Part shown: in pieces, positions 1 to 6,928 of the stretch
Numbering within the stretch: position 1 is the first letter of the stretch
Layout: every line of letters begins with the position of its first letter
NCBI GenBank assembly: GCA_964348955.1
Contig: CAYGEN010000014.1
Coordinates: 1-16,873 of the forward strand
Direction: 5' to 3'
Origin: 2-01-FULL-51-21 sp964348955
GTDB lineage: Bacteria; Patescibacteriota; Minisyncoccia; Phycocordibacterales; 2-01-FULL-51-21
Length of the DNA: 16,873 bases
Notes under the pieces: model-generated
Seen by the model: the letters and a program-made list of their open reading frames with translations, nothing else
What the model was told of the DNA's origin: nothing
The model's database searches: none
Position numbers and translations under genes: made by a program

Positions 1-199
1 GTATTAGTAGTGTGGATAGGGTGATAAATGAATTTTATTGTTTATATTCCTCATATTTTTTGCCTCGTCTTGTGGTATAGGTATGGGTATATAATGTCTT
101 CCAAAAGCAGAACTTTTATTAAACTGCTTTCGTTCCGCAGTTATCAACAAATTTTTATACGCTTTAAACACCTTTTTCCACATAGTTATGTATCAATTA
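1..199. other. candidate replication origin region (AT-rich, DnaA-box-like sites)
   Basis: This AT-rich stretch lies between the window edge and the 3' end of dnaA. Nonamers resembling the DnaA box TTATNCACA are visible: TTTTCCACA at 174-182 (plus), TTATCAACA at 141-149 (plus, one mismatch) and CTATCCACA on the minus strand at 11-19 (one mismatch). A further near-match, TCATCCACA at 231-239, falls inside the dnaA coding end. Origins commonly flank dnaA, and the rpmH-rnpA-yidC-jag cluster next door supports an origin-proximal position. Long T-rich runs around 30-62 could serve as an unwinding element. No convincing gene is seen here. The region is cut by the window edge, and the dnaA-rpmH gap (1589-1853) is a competing candidate. 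Confidence 0.4.
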
Positions 200-1588
200 T
201 TATTTAAGTAACGCGCGTATCTGCTCAACTTCATCCACAAGCATACTATCTTTTTTCAATTCATTGCGTATTTTTTCACATGAATGAATAACGGTCGTGT
301 GGTCCCTTCCCCCCAGTTTTTGGCCGATGGTCGGGTATGACACGTGAAAATCTTCACGAAGTATATACATAATGAGTTGGCGCGGTTTCACCACCTCTTT
401 TCTCCTTGTTTTTTCATAGATACTCATCTCCTCAATCTCATAGTAATCCGCAATCTTTTTAATAACATCCTTAACCGAGATGAGTTTTTTGGGGCGAGAA
501 GTGTCTTTAATGAGATTCTTAATTTCCAAAAGATTCAACGTTTTCCCGCTCAATTGCGTCTGGCAGATGATGGAATTCAAAATACCTTCCAATTCTCGGA
601 TATTCCCATGGATGTTGTGCGCGAGGTATTCACTGACCTCCTCGGCGAGAACAAAGTTGTTGTGGTGGGCTTTTGTTTTTAAAATTGCCACCCGCGATTC
701 ATACTCCGGTTCGGCAATATCAGCGATCATTCCTGCCGCAAAACGCGACTTCAGGCGCTCATCTATATTTTGAATGTAGTTTGGATGCTTATCGGATGAA
801 AAAACAATTTGCTTATTATTGTCATAGAGCGCGTTAAATAGGTGAAAAAGCTCTTCCTGGGTTTTTTCCGTTTTTGAGAAAAACTGCACATCGTCCATGA
901 TAAACACGTCATACTGGCGATACCTTTCTTTAAATGAATTCATTTTATTCGTCTGTACGGAGTTCATATAATCAACCGCAAATTTTTCGGAGGTCATGTA
1001 GTATACTTTCTTACTCGGGCTCATCTTTTTTATATAGTTGCCAATTGCCTGCATGAGGTGGGTCTTTCCTCTGCCGGTGCCGCCGTAAATAAAGAATGGG
1101 TTGTAGACAACGCCCGGCTTTTGGATAATTGCCTGCGAAGCGGCGTACGCAAGATTGTTGAACGAGCCGACCACGAATGTGTCAAAGGTGTAGCGGGGAT
1201 TTAAGTTATCATTTTTGTTTATATAAAAATCACCAAGCGGCAACTCCGGCGATGACGTAAGGGAGCGCGGCGCCTCTTCTCTCGATTTGCGCCTATCTTT
1301 TACAATAGTGTACTCAAGCCCGCGCACACTTTCAGAAAAACTCCGTAAAGTTTTCAGGGTTGTCTTATGATATTTTGTGGAGAGCCAGTCTTTGACGAAT
1401 TGATTGGGGACGCCGATATACACAACCCCCTCTTCCATCTTGAGGATGTAGGTGTCTTTAAACCACGTGCTGAAGTTCGCTTTTGAAATGGAAAGCTCAA
1501 TATCAACCAACACGTTCTCCCACAGTTGTTTTGTGTCCAAAACTTTGCTGATAGGGTGGCTTCGTTCGCTTTCCGTGTAGGTATCCAT
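200..1588 (-). CDS. dnaA: chromosomal replication initiator protein DnaA
   Basis: DnaA binds DNA boxes at the origin and, in its ATP form, oligomerises and melts the origin so that helicase can be loaded. The 462-residue length is normal for the family. Residues 20-95 form the N-terminal domain, followed by a short linker of about 35 residues. The AAA+ core starts near 131 with the NPRYTFDTFVVGSFNNLA segment. The Walker A motif GGTGRGKT is at 169-176, Walker B (IMDD) ends at D233, and the RLKSRF box with the arginine finger is at 278-283. Domain IV carries the DNA-binding signature GGRDHTTVIHSCEKI at 426-440. The ATG at 1588 is the first in frame. No Shine-Dalgarno is obvious upstream, but an extended -10 element lies about 45 bases away. 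The gene is divergent from rpmH, as in many origin regions. Confidence 0.98.
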   Translation of the reverse strand: MDTYTESERSHPISKVLDTKQLWENVLVDIELSISKANFSTWFKDTYILKMEEGVVYIGVPNQFVKDWLSTKYHKTTLKTLRSFSESVRGLEYTIVKDRRKSREEAPRSLTSSPELPLGDFYINKNDNLNPRYTFDTFVVGSFNNLAYAASQAIIQKPGVVYNPFFIYGGTGRGKTHLMQAIGNYIKKMSPSKKVYYMTSEKFAVDYMNSVQTNKMNSFKERYRQYDVFIMDDVQFFSKTEKTQEELFHLFNALYDNNKQIVFSSDKHPNYIQNIDERLKSRFAAGMIADIAEPEYESRVAILKTKAHHNNFVLAEEVSEYLAHNIHGNIRELEGILNSIICQTQLSGKTLNLLEIKNLIKDTSRPKKLISVKDVIKKIADYYEIEEMSIYEKTRRKEVVKPRQLIMYILREDFHVSYPTIGQKLGGRDHTTVIHSCEKIRNELKKDSMLVDEVEQIRALLK

Positions 1589-1633
1589 ATTTCTTATTAT
1601 GTTTTTGTGACGGTTGGTGGAGCGTGCTCGGTA

Positions 1634-1642
1634 AGTATAGCA
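1634..1642 (-). promoter_or_regulatory. dnaA promoter, extended -10
   Basis: On the minus strand the sequence reads TGCTATACT, an extended -10 (TGn plus TATACT, one mismatch from TATAAT). No good -35 is seen. Transcription would start near 1627, giving a leader of about 39 bases before the dnaA ATG. A small inverted repeat, CCTCT/AGAGG (1648-1658), lies directly upstream in the spacer and could be an operator. Confidence 0.45.
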
Positions 1643-1723
1643 GTATCCCTCTAAGAGGAAATATTGTTGAAAAGAGCGGTTTTGTTCATAACCAGTGTAT
1701 AACTTGTGTACAAGAGATACAGA

Positions 1724-1752
1724 TTGCCAAAAAAAATGTTCTGTCGTATAGT
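1724..1752 (+). promoter_or_regulatory. promoter of rpmH-rnpA
   Basis: A -35 element TTGCCA (1724-1729) and a -10 element TATAGT (1747-1752) are separated by exactly 17 bases. Each has one mismatch from the sigma-70 consensus. The predicted start is near 1759, leaving a leader of about 95 bases before rpmH. That leader contains a tandem GTTCGCG repeat (1761-1774). Confidence 0.5.
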
Positions 1753-1853
1753 GTCACTTTGTTCGCGGTTCGCGGTGTGCGATGCTACAGAGTACCTCAG
1801 TGGGCGCAACCGATTGCTAAAAAACTAAAAAAACTAATAGTGCTAAATCATAT

Positions 1854-1988
1854 ATGTCAAAAACCTATCAGCCGAAAAAACGAAAGAGGGCGCGTTCTCA
1901 TGGCTTCCGCAGTAGAAAGAGAACGACTGCCGGGCGGGCGGTAATTACCCGCAGACGTCAAAAGGGCAGGAAACGCCTCGCGGTATAG
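1854..1988 (+). CDS. rpmH: 50S ribosomal protein L34
   Basis: L34 is a tiny, very basic protein of the large ribosomal subunit. The 44-residue product begins MSKTYQPKKRKRARSHGFR and ends GRKRLAV. It shows the family hallmarks: the TYQPKKRKR start, the HGFR segment, a second Arg/Lys block (ITRRRQKGRKRL) and almost no acidic residues. The start is fixed by this conserved N-terminus; no Shine-Dalgarno is visible before the ATG. The gene is too short for most ORF cut-offs. It is followed 16 bases later by rnpA, the universal order at bacterial origins. Confidence 0.97.
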   Translation: MSKTYQPKKRKRARSHGFRSRKRTTAGRAVITRRRQKGRKRLAV

Positions 1989-2004
1989 CGGGAACGGAAA
2001 GGGT

Positions 2005-2361
2005 ATGGATAAGACGGTTGGCCGTATCAAAACCGCGTTTCTCACCGAGGTGCTCCGCCGCGGCTTTGTCTCAAAAACCCCCTCCTTGGTGCTCCGGAGT
2101 CTGCCTCTTGAGAGCGCCGAGCAGAGCGTCGTGCAGGTTATTGTTTCCAAGAAGACCGCAAAGGGCGCGGTGGAGCGCAACCTGCTCAAGCGCCGCGGGC
2201 GCGAGCTCCTCTGCGAGAAGGCAAGACATCTTCCAAGCCCCTACGCCCTGCTCCTTATTTTTCAAAAAGGCTCGGCGGAAAAGTCGTATAAAGAATTGAG
2301 AGAGGAATTTTCAGGGCTCGATGTTTCTCGCCCCGTTAAGACAGAAAATCGCAATCATTGA
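2005..2361 (+). CDS. rnpA: ribonuclease P protein component
   Basis: The protein subunit of RNase P assists the catalytic RNA in removing 5' leaders from precursor tRNAs. The 118-residue product has the family signature VSKKTAKGAVERNLLKRRGRE at about 47-67, matching the known RNxxKRxxRE core that contacts the RNA and the leader. The rest fits the small alpha-beta fold, with a hydrophobic strand (ALLLIF) near 81-86. The ATG is preceded by a purine-rich GGAAAGGG, the best ribosome-binding site in this gene cluster. The stop codon TGA overlaps the -35 of the proposed yidC promoter. Confidence 0.93.
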   Translation: MDKTVGRIKTAFLTEVLRRGFVSKTPSLVLRSLPLESAEQSVVQVIVSKKTAKGAVERNLLKRRGRELLCEKARHLPSPYALLLIFQKGSAEKSYKELREEFSGLDVSRPVKTENRNH

Positions 2362-2386
2362 AAGGGTTTGGTTCCTGCGCTACAAT
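2358..2386 (+). promoter_or_regulatory. yidC promoter at the rnpA stop codon
   Basis: TTGAAA (2358-2363, overlapping the rnpA TGA) and TACAAT (2381-2386) are separated by exactly 17 bases. Each hexamer has one mismatch from consensus. The -10 ends six bases before the yidC ATG at 2393, so the predicted start of transcription falls on or next to the A of the ATG. A transcript from here would be leaderless. Confidence 0.5.
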
Positions 2387-2392
2387 AAGCCA

Positions 2393-3124
2393 ATGTTCAG
2401 CTCTTTTTTCCACGCCGCCTTCTACGACCCTATCTACAACGGGCTTGTTTTTTTAGTCGCGGTTGTGCCGGGCGCCGATGTGGGTATTGCGGTTATTCTT
2501 CTTACCATTGTGGTGCGGCTCATCCTCTTCCCGCTCTCTTTAAAGGCAATTCGCACCCAGCTTGTCATGAAACAGCTCGCGCCGGAGCTGGAGCGAATTA
2601 AAAAAGAATATGCGGACAAGCGTGAAGAGCAAGCGCGCCAAACGATGGCGCTTTACAAGAAAGAGAAGGTTAATCCGTTCTCAAGTTTCGGTTTTCTCAT
2701 AATTCAGCTTGTTTTTATTATCGCGCTCTACCTTGTCTTTTTCAATGGGGGCCTTCCCTCAATTCAGACGGAGCTTCTTTATTCTTTTACGCCGATACCC
2801 GACACGGTGAATATGCATTTCTTGGGATTTCTCGATGTTGCCGGCAAAAGTCTCGTGCTGGCGTTTCTCGCGGGCATTACCCAATTCATACAAACACGAC
2901 TTTCTTTGCCGCCGATGCCTCCAAAAAAAGAAGGAGCCGCTTCATTTAAGGACGACTTGGCGCGCAGTTTCAATCTTCAGATGCGTTACATACTCCCGAT
3001 TATTATCTTTTTTGTGGCCTACTCAATTTCCGCCGCCATTGCGCTGTACTTTACCGTGAGCAACTTGGTCTCCATAGGCCAAGAGCTCTATGTGCGCAGG
3101 ACACTCAAACGCCCCGCCGCTTAG
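2393..3124 (+). CDS. yidC: membrane protein insertase YidC/Oxa1 family
   Basis: YidC inserts and folds membrane proteins in the cytoplasmic membrane, alone or with Sec. The 243-residue product is the short Oxa1-like form without the large periplasmic domain of proteobacterial YidC. A first membrane segment (about 30-50) carries the conserved groove arginine R42 (VVRLILFPLSLK). A charged, coiled-coil-like cytoplasmic hairpin follows at about 60-90, then NPFSSFGFLIIQLVFIIALY and two or three more membrane segments up to about 230. The frame is open further upstream to an ATG at 2321, but that would overlap rnpA by 41 bases. The start at 2393 places FYDPIYN correctly for the family. No Shine-Dalgarno is seen at this ATG. 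Confidence 0.93.
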   Translation: MFSSFFHAAFYDPIYNGLVFLVAVVPGADVGIAVILLTIVVRLILFPLSLKAIRTQLVMKQLAPELERIKKEYADKREEQARQTMALYKKEKVNPFSSFGFLIIQLVFIIALYLVFFNGGLPSIQTELLYSFTPIPDTVNMHFLGFLDVAGKSLVLAFLAGITQFIQTRLSLPPMPPKKEGAASFKDDLARSFNLQMRYILPIIIFFVAYSISAAIALYFTVSNLVSIGQELYVRRTLKRPAA

Positions 3125-3139
3125 GATTCTCTCTAAGCC

Positions 3140-3649
3140 ATGGATGAAGAAACGGTCAAACAAACCATCAAAGAACTGCTTGAGCGACTTACTATTTCGG
3201 TTGAGCGCATTGACGTTGAAGTGGGGAATGGGCAAACGCTTTACCATATACACACGAAAGACTCCGGACTTCTCATTGGGATGAATGGTGAAAACCTGCG
3301 GGCAGTTAATGTAATTCTTAAAAAAATTATTGAGCGACGAGCGAACGCGCCCGAAGCAAAACAGTTTCTCATTGATGTGAATGGCTACCATAGCCACCGC
3401 ATCGTGGAACTGCAGCGTACCGCACGCATGCTCGGTGAGCGAGCCAAAGTGTTTAAATATGATGTGGAGATGAGTCCCATGAACTCCTATGAGCGCAGGA
3501 TTATTCATTCGCTTTTTGCAAACGACCGTGAGATTTCCACCGAGTCCGTAGGTGAAGGAAAAGTTCGGCGCGTCGTGTTGAAGTATACGAACAACAAATC
3601 ACCAATCGCCAGCGACCGACAACGTACTACTGAAAAGGATCCTCGTTAA
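3140..3649 (+). CDS. jag: RNA-binding protein KhpB/Jag (KH and R3H domains)
   Basis: Jag/KhpB proteins bind RNA and in several bacteria influence cell elongation and division. This 169-residue version has a type-II KH domain (about 22-90) whose GxxG loop is G47-M-N-G50. An R3H domain follows (about 113-149), with the R-x3-H signature at R119/H123 inside NSYERRIIHS. The N-terminal Jag_N domain found in longer members is absent. The last 18 residues are polar and probably disordered. The gene starts 15 bases after yidC and completes the conserved rpmH-rnpA-yidC-jag cluster. It is the last plus-strand gene and ends at a hairpin facing the convergent operon. Confidence 0.93.
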   Translation: MDEETVKQTIKELLERLTISVERIDVEVGNGQTLYHIHTKDSGLLIGMNGENLRAVNVILKKIIERRANAPEAKQFLIDVNGYHSHRIVELQRTARMLGERAKVFKYDVEMSPMNSYERRIIHSLFANDREISTESVGEGKVRRVVLKYTNNKSPIASDRQRTTEKDPR

Positions 3650-3662
3650 GATTGTTTGGAGG

Positions 3663-3701
3663 CATAAACTACCCAGAAGCTATGCTTTGGGGTAGTTTAT
3701 G
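3663..3701. terminator. hairpin between convergent jag and the secretion operon
   Basis: CATAAACTACCC (3663-3674) pairs perfectly with GGGTAGTTTATG (3690-3701). The 15-base loop region can fold on after one A-G mismatch (GAAGC with GCTTT, including one G-U pair, closing on a TAT loop). The position between two converging transcription units suggests a bidirectional terminator. Neither side has a canonical U-tract, so intrinsic termination is uncertain. The stop codon of the minus-strand gene (3697-3699) lies inside the stem. Confidence 0.6.
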
Positions 3702-4935
3702 GTGGAGTAGTTGTCGGCTGGAGGTTGTTTAGTTTTAAACTCCAGAGCGTGGAATCGTTTTTGTTTATGAAAAAGAGGTATGCCTCGTCGGAGCTCATCT
3801 GCAGATGGGTTGCGTCAATGCTCGTACCCGCGTCGTCTAAGAGCTCGTCTAGGAGCGTTACACTTCCGCTTGCCGCGTCAATTTTCCAGAGTTCGTCTGA
3901 AAATGAGACGGTGCCCTGGTACCAGTCGTCCGGGTATGATGCGCTTGGTAGAGAAGCCGGGGCGGCACAAAAGGCGGTCAGTTTTTCTTCCTCGCTCCAC
4001 ACGCACTTCTCTGCAAGGGTCGCAAGCGGCAGTTCAACGATGGCGCCGCTCTTGATATCCAAAACATTGAGCGCCATGTCGGTTTCCGTACTTTCTGAAA
4101 ATAGGACACTGGTCAGTTGCGGGTTAATGAGTGTGGTCAGCCCGCGCCGCTCCCCCATGAGCCGCACCACCTTTCCGTTTCCGGTGTTAATGAGATACAG
4201 ATACCCGGGTGCCGCGAACGATGGTTTGGTGGCAAGCATAATGGTACTGGTGGCAGGCCATCCTATCGTCCATCCGCGTATGGCTGAGGAGAAAAGTTCC
4301 TTTGCGTTTGTGCCGCTCGGCTCGGCAAGTATGAGCGATTCGCCGGCACCGCTTTTTGCAATATAGGCAATTTTTCCGCCGCCTTGCGAGCGTACGAGCT
4401 CCCGTATATTTTTTGGCAGGAACGCTCCAACGAGCTCTCGTGTCTCTTGGGCAGCATCTCCCTTTTTAAGTGTGCCGAAGTAGGTGGTGATACTTTCGTC
4501 TTCTTCAAGGTAGCGCAGAATAACCGATGAAATGTCGGGGAACCAAAGCGCTTCATACACCTTTGGAATGGTGGTGTTGCTTACGCGCCGAGGCACCGCG
4601 TCATCGGTAAATGCGTCAAAGGTGTGCCCCGTGGCTCGCTCGCTGTAGCGTATTCCATAGCGGTTTCCAATCGTAAAGGCAATGGCTCCGGCAATCGGCT
4701 CTTTGCTCAACTGCCGAAGCGCCGGAAGCTCCACGGCGGAGTCCAGACTTTTTCCCCCTTCTCCTCCGCTCCCCGTGCCGAGCGGACCGTTACCGAACGG
4801 GAAAAAATTCAGAATGCCGCCTTGGATGTTCTTATTTACCTCTGTTCCCCCACGCCCCCAAAACCACCCCACAACTCCGAGTATGGCGAGGAGAAATGTA
4901 ATAACGATGGCGATAATGATGACTCTAGTATACAT
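3697..4935 (-). CDS. membrane-anchored beta-propeller-like protein, last gene of the secretion operon
   Basis: I do not recognise a named family. The 412-residue product has one N-terminal membrane segment (about 4-25), then a Gly/Asn-rich linker, then about 350 residues outside the membrane. That part shows repeated short beta patterns typical of propeller blades: GYLYLINTGNGKVVRL, ALNVLDIKSGAIVELP, DELWKIDAASGSVTLL and YLFFINKNDSTLWSL. These resemble TolB/WD40-like blades by pattern only. Two cysteines sit in neighbouring strands (EKCVW and AFCAA). The ATG at 4935 lies 20 bases after the pilin stop and gives a compact N-terminus. An alternative ATG at 4968 would overlap the pilin gene by 13 bases. 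A scaffold or surface adaptor of the secretion machine is plausible but inferred. Confidence 0.75.
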   Translation of the reverse strand: MYTRVIIIAIVITFLLAILGVVGWFWGRGGTEVNKNIQGGILNFFPFGNGPLGTGSGGEGGKSLDSAVELPALRQLSKEPIAGAIAFTIGNRYGIRYSERATGHTFDAFTDDAVPRRVSNTTIPKVYEALWFPDISSVILRYLEEDESITTYFGTLKKGDAAQETRELVGAFLPKNIRELVRSQGGGKIAYIAKSGAGESLILAEPSGTNAKELFSSAIRGWTIGWPATSTIMLATKPSFAAPGYLYLINTGNGKVVRLMGERRGLTTLINPQLTSVLFSESTETDMALNVLDIKSGAIVELPLATLAEKCVWSEEEKLTAFCAAPASLPSASYPDDWYQGTVSFSDELWKIDAASGSVTLLDELLDDAGTSIDATHLQMSSDEAYLFFINKNDSTLWSLKLNNLQPTTTPP

Positions 4936-4955
4936 GTCAGTGATGCATAGAATAC

Positions 4956-5543
4956 TTACTTGGTACATTCTAAACGAACTTTATCGCATTTTTTCTTACC
5001 GTCTTCGCTCGGGATGCATTCTCGTTTTACATTCTGCGCGCCTCCAGGACACTCTCGTTTAAACTTCTGTTCACCTGCAAGATCGTCTCTAAAATCACCA
5101 ACCTTTCTTGTAGGTTTAGGAGGATCCGGTATCTTCTCCAATTTCGGTGGGTTAAACTGCATGTTCAGTATATTCGGATTGATGGTGTTTAGGAGTGCGA
5201 CTGAAAAGAGAATGAGGAGGAGCCCTAAAATCGCCGAAGTGATGCGGTCCTTTGCGTCCGATTTGTCGCTCACCACCTCGCTTCCCATATACTGCAGTCC
5301 GCCGATTGCTATCATAATTACCGCGAGAAATGCGGCGACCCCAAGGGTGATGCTGAAAAGAGACGAAAGATAGCCGGAAAAACTGCTCTGGTCTATACCC
5401 TGAATCGGCGCAAGCAGGTTGACACCAAGCTCTGCCAATGCCGGATGTGCCGCGGAGAGCAAAACCGCAGAAAAAACAGCGGAAAAAACAAAAAGAGCCG
5501 TTGAGAGAACCACGCGTTTATTTTGTCCATGAGAACGTATCAT
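4956..5543 (-). CDS. VirB2/TrbC-like type IV secretion pilin with cysteine-rich tail
   Basis: This 195-residue protein has the layout of type IV secretion pilins. A long signal peptide (about 1-37, ending PALA) is followed by two hydrophobic helices (about 57-82 and 102-120) joined by a short charged loop (KSDAKDR). Such subunits are processed, held in the membrane and assembled into a filament or conduit. It is unusual in carrying about 75 extra residues after the second helix: a Pro/Lys-rich linker (PPKPTRK), then four cysteines (C165, C176, C186, C193) spaced about ten apart among Lys/Arg. The start ATG overlaps the previous gene's TGA (ATGA), implying translational coupling. The assignment rests on topology and context rather than a catalytic motif. 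Confidence 0.8.
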   Translation of the reverse strand: MIRSHGQNKRVVLSTALFVFSAVFSAVLLSAAHPALAELGVNLLAPIQGIDQSSFSGYLSSLFSITLGVAAFLAVIMIAIGGLQYMGSEVVSDKSDAKDRITSAILGLLLILFSVALLNTINPNILNMQFNPPKLEKIPDPPKPTRKVGDFRDDLAGEQKFKRECPGGAQNVKRECIPSEDGKKKCDKVRLECTK

Positions 5544-6547
5544 TTTGGCGCATTAAAACTCACTAAGAAAGAAAAGCCGGCGGTCTGAAGAAGTTTCTTG
5601 GCATGTTCAACGGCAACCCCGACACTGCTTTGTCCCGAGGCATCTCCGACGACCCTCACCGCAATGCTCGCATGGTCATCAATAACGCTCTCGGCATTTT
5701 TTCCGTCTATGCTCCATCGGTAGTCAAGGGGTATTTGGCGGTCTGACGCGCTAAAGAAGTACGGGTACGCGCTAAACACGGTTTCCTGTTCGGTAAGCGA
5801 AACAACGCCAAATATTGCCGTGTTGAAAAATACGCCCAAAAGCGGGTCTCTCCGGTAGATGAGCACTTCGGGTGGGGCGGCGGCAATGACCGCCCTGCCA
5901 ATACCAACTTGCGTGCCATCGCCGCCCACCACCTCAACCTCCATGTGCATCGTGTCGCCGATATTCGGGCCGGAGACGGTTATACGGTCCCTGCCCCGCC
6001 CGGAGAGCGGTCCCTGCACCGTGCCGTTCTTTTTCCAGGTGTAGGTGAAATTGCCTCCCGGCGTTACCGCGCCCCCCTCTCCGTTAGCCACGATTGCGAC
6101 AATGGTGACGGAAGAATTGGCGGCAGGGAGCCCTTTGCCGCGATACAGGGGCGGCGTATAGGAATCCGCGCTCCACAAAAGGTCTACGATGCCGCTTTGG
6201 AGCGCGGTGTCGCTAACGAACACCCGTCCATCGGCGGCGGCAATATCCAGATGAACGGAGGTGCGCGTGCCCGCGGGAGCGGCCGCAAACGAAATACTCT
6301 TCAACCCGATACCGCTCCCCGCCGATTTGCCGTTCACGCTCCAGGAAAGCCGCGCTCGGTCAATGTCTATCGCACTGCTCTCAGCGCGGACGGTAACGTT
6401 TTGCCCCGGTCGCGGCGAAAGGGGTATTACGGAGAGCCGCACTTGGTCAGGGAGAAAAGAGGTCTGCGCAAGCATGAGGTACGGAAAAAGAAATGAGAAC
6501 ATACCGAACCCTATATACCACCGCCACTTTTTCTTCATACTTTTCAT
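5540..6547 (-). CDS. secreted protein with three Ig-like repeats
   Basis: No named family is recognised. The 335-residue protein begins with a Lys-rich start and a hydrophobic signal segment (about 9-28). It then shows three repeats of a beta-sandwich-like unit, each marked by W-x2-[N/D]-G: LSWSVNGK (W69), YTWKKNGT (W171) and YRWSIDGK (W278). The spacing is 102 and 107 residues, the size of Ig-like or PKD-like domains. PRPGQNVTV near 45-53 is a typical first strand. Such modules are usually extracellular and mediate adhesion or stacking in surface appendages. The gene has 4-base ATGA overlaps with both neighbours, so it is co-translated with the small membrane protein before it and the pilin after it. 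Confidence 0.8.
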   Translation of the reverse strand: MKSMKKKWRWYIGFGMFSFLFPYLMLAQTSFLPDQVRLSVIPLSPRPGQNVTVRAESSAIDIDRARLSWSVNGKSAGSGIGLKSISFAAAPAGTRTSVHLDIAAADGRVFVSDTALQSGIVDLLWSADSYTPPLYRGKGLPAANSSVTIVAIVANGEGGAVTPGGNFTYTWKKNGTVQGPLSGRGRDRITVSGPNIGDTMHMEVEVVGGDGTQVGIGRAVIAAAPPEVLIYRRDPLLGVFFNTAIFGVVSLTEQETVFSAYPYFFSASDRQIPLDYRWSIDGKNAESVIDDHASIAVRVVGDASGQSSVGVAVEHAKKLLQTAGFSFLVSFNAPK

Positions 6548-6924
6548 ACAAGTGCTTTTTCCAATTTTTTCATTTTCTTCCGCACCCCGTCATTATACTG
6601 TTTGTCCTCCCATTGCACGATGAGCGTGGTGAGTACGATGGTTAATGTCCATGCGGGGAGTATGTTCAAAAGCGGTATAAATTCCAAGACGCCGCCGCCG
6701 AAGTACACGATTGCTTTTTGGCCGCCGCGGTCAAGGAAATTCACGCCAAGAATTTTTGACCATACGAAGAATATAATCCACGCAAATATGCCGATAATTG
6801 TGTTGAGAACAAGGCCGATGATCATGAGTGCCAAAAATCCCTGCAAAATATCAATCGTCACCGCCGTGGCAATCAAACTTGCTCCGGCGACCGGGCTTAT
6901 TCTGTTGCGCTCACCTGGCTCCAC
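6544..6924 (-). CDS. small membrane protein of the secretion operon
   Basis: This is a 126-residue protein of unknown function. The N-terminus (about 1-25) is polar to weakly hydrophobic. A long hydrophobic region at about 26-58 and another at about 72-105 probably form two to four membrane passes, and the tail is very basic and charged (RKKMKKLEKALV). The start is a GTG (6922-6924): the frame is closed by the VirB4 stop two codons upstream, and AAAAGG directly precedes it. Only four bases separate it from the VirB4 gene, and its stop overlaps the next start. It may be a membrane partner of the ATPase, by position only. Confidence 0.8.
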   Translation of the reverse strand: MEPGERNRISPVAGASLIATAVTIDILQGFLALMIIGLVLNTIIGIFAWIIFFVWSKILGVNFLDRGGQKAIVYFGGGVLEFIPLLNILPAWTLTIVLTTLIVQWEDKQYNDGVRKKMKKLEKALV

Positions 6925-6928
6925 CTTT

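Noticed and set aside
104..130. AAAGCAG/CTGCTTT stem as a dnaA terminator
   Set aside because: It has only 7 base pairs with a 13-base loop and no U-tract in either direction.
1624..1944. Plus-strand open frame of 106 codons covering the dnaA-rpmH gap
   Set aside because: It overlaps rpmH in another frame, has no recognisable motif and covers promoter-like sequence.
2321..2392. Longer yidC start at the upstream ATG
   Set aside because: It would overlap rnpA and add 24 charged residues before the family's usual start; the ATG at 2393 has a promoter directly before it.
3023..3508. Minus-strand open frame of 161 codons opposite yidC and jag
   Set aside because: It is fully antisense to two well-supported conserved genes and shows no domain.
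3725..4366. Plus-strand open frame of 213 codons
   Set aside because: It is antisense to the propeller-like gene. Its length is explained by the coding bias of the opposite strand.
5909..6496. Plus-strand open frame of 195 codons
   Set aside because: It is antisense to the Ig-like gene; the Arg/Pro/Gly-rich composition is typical of a shadow frame.
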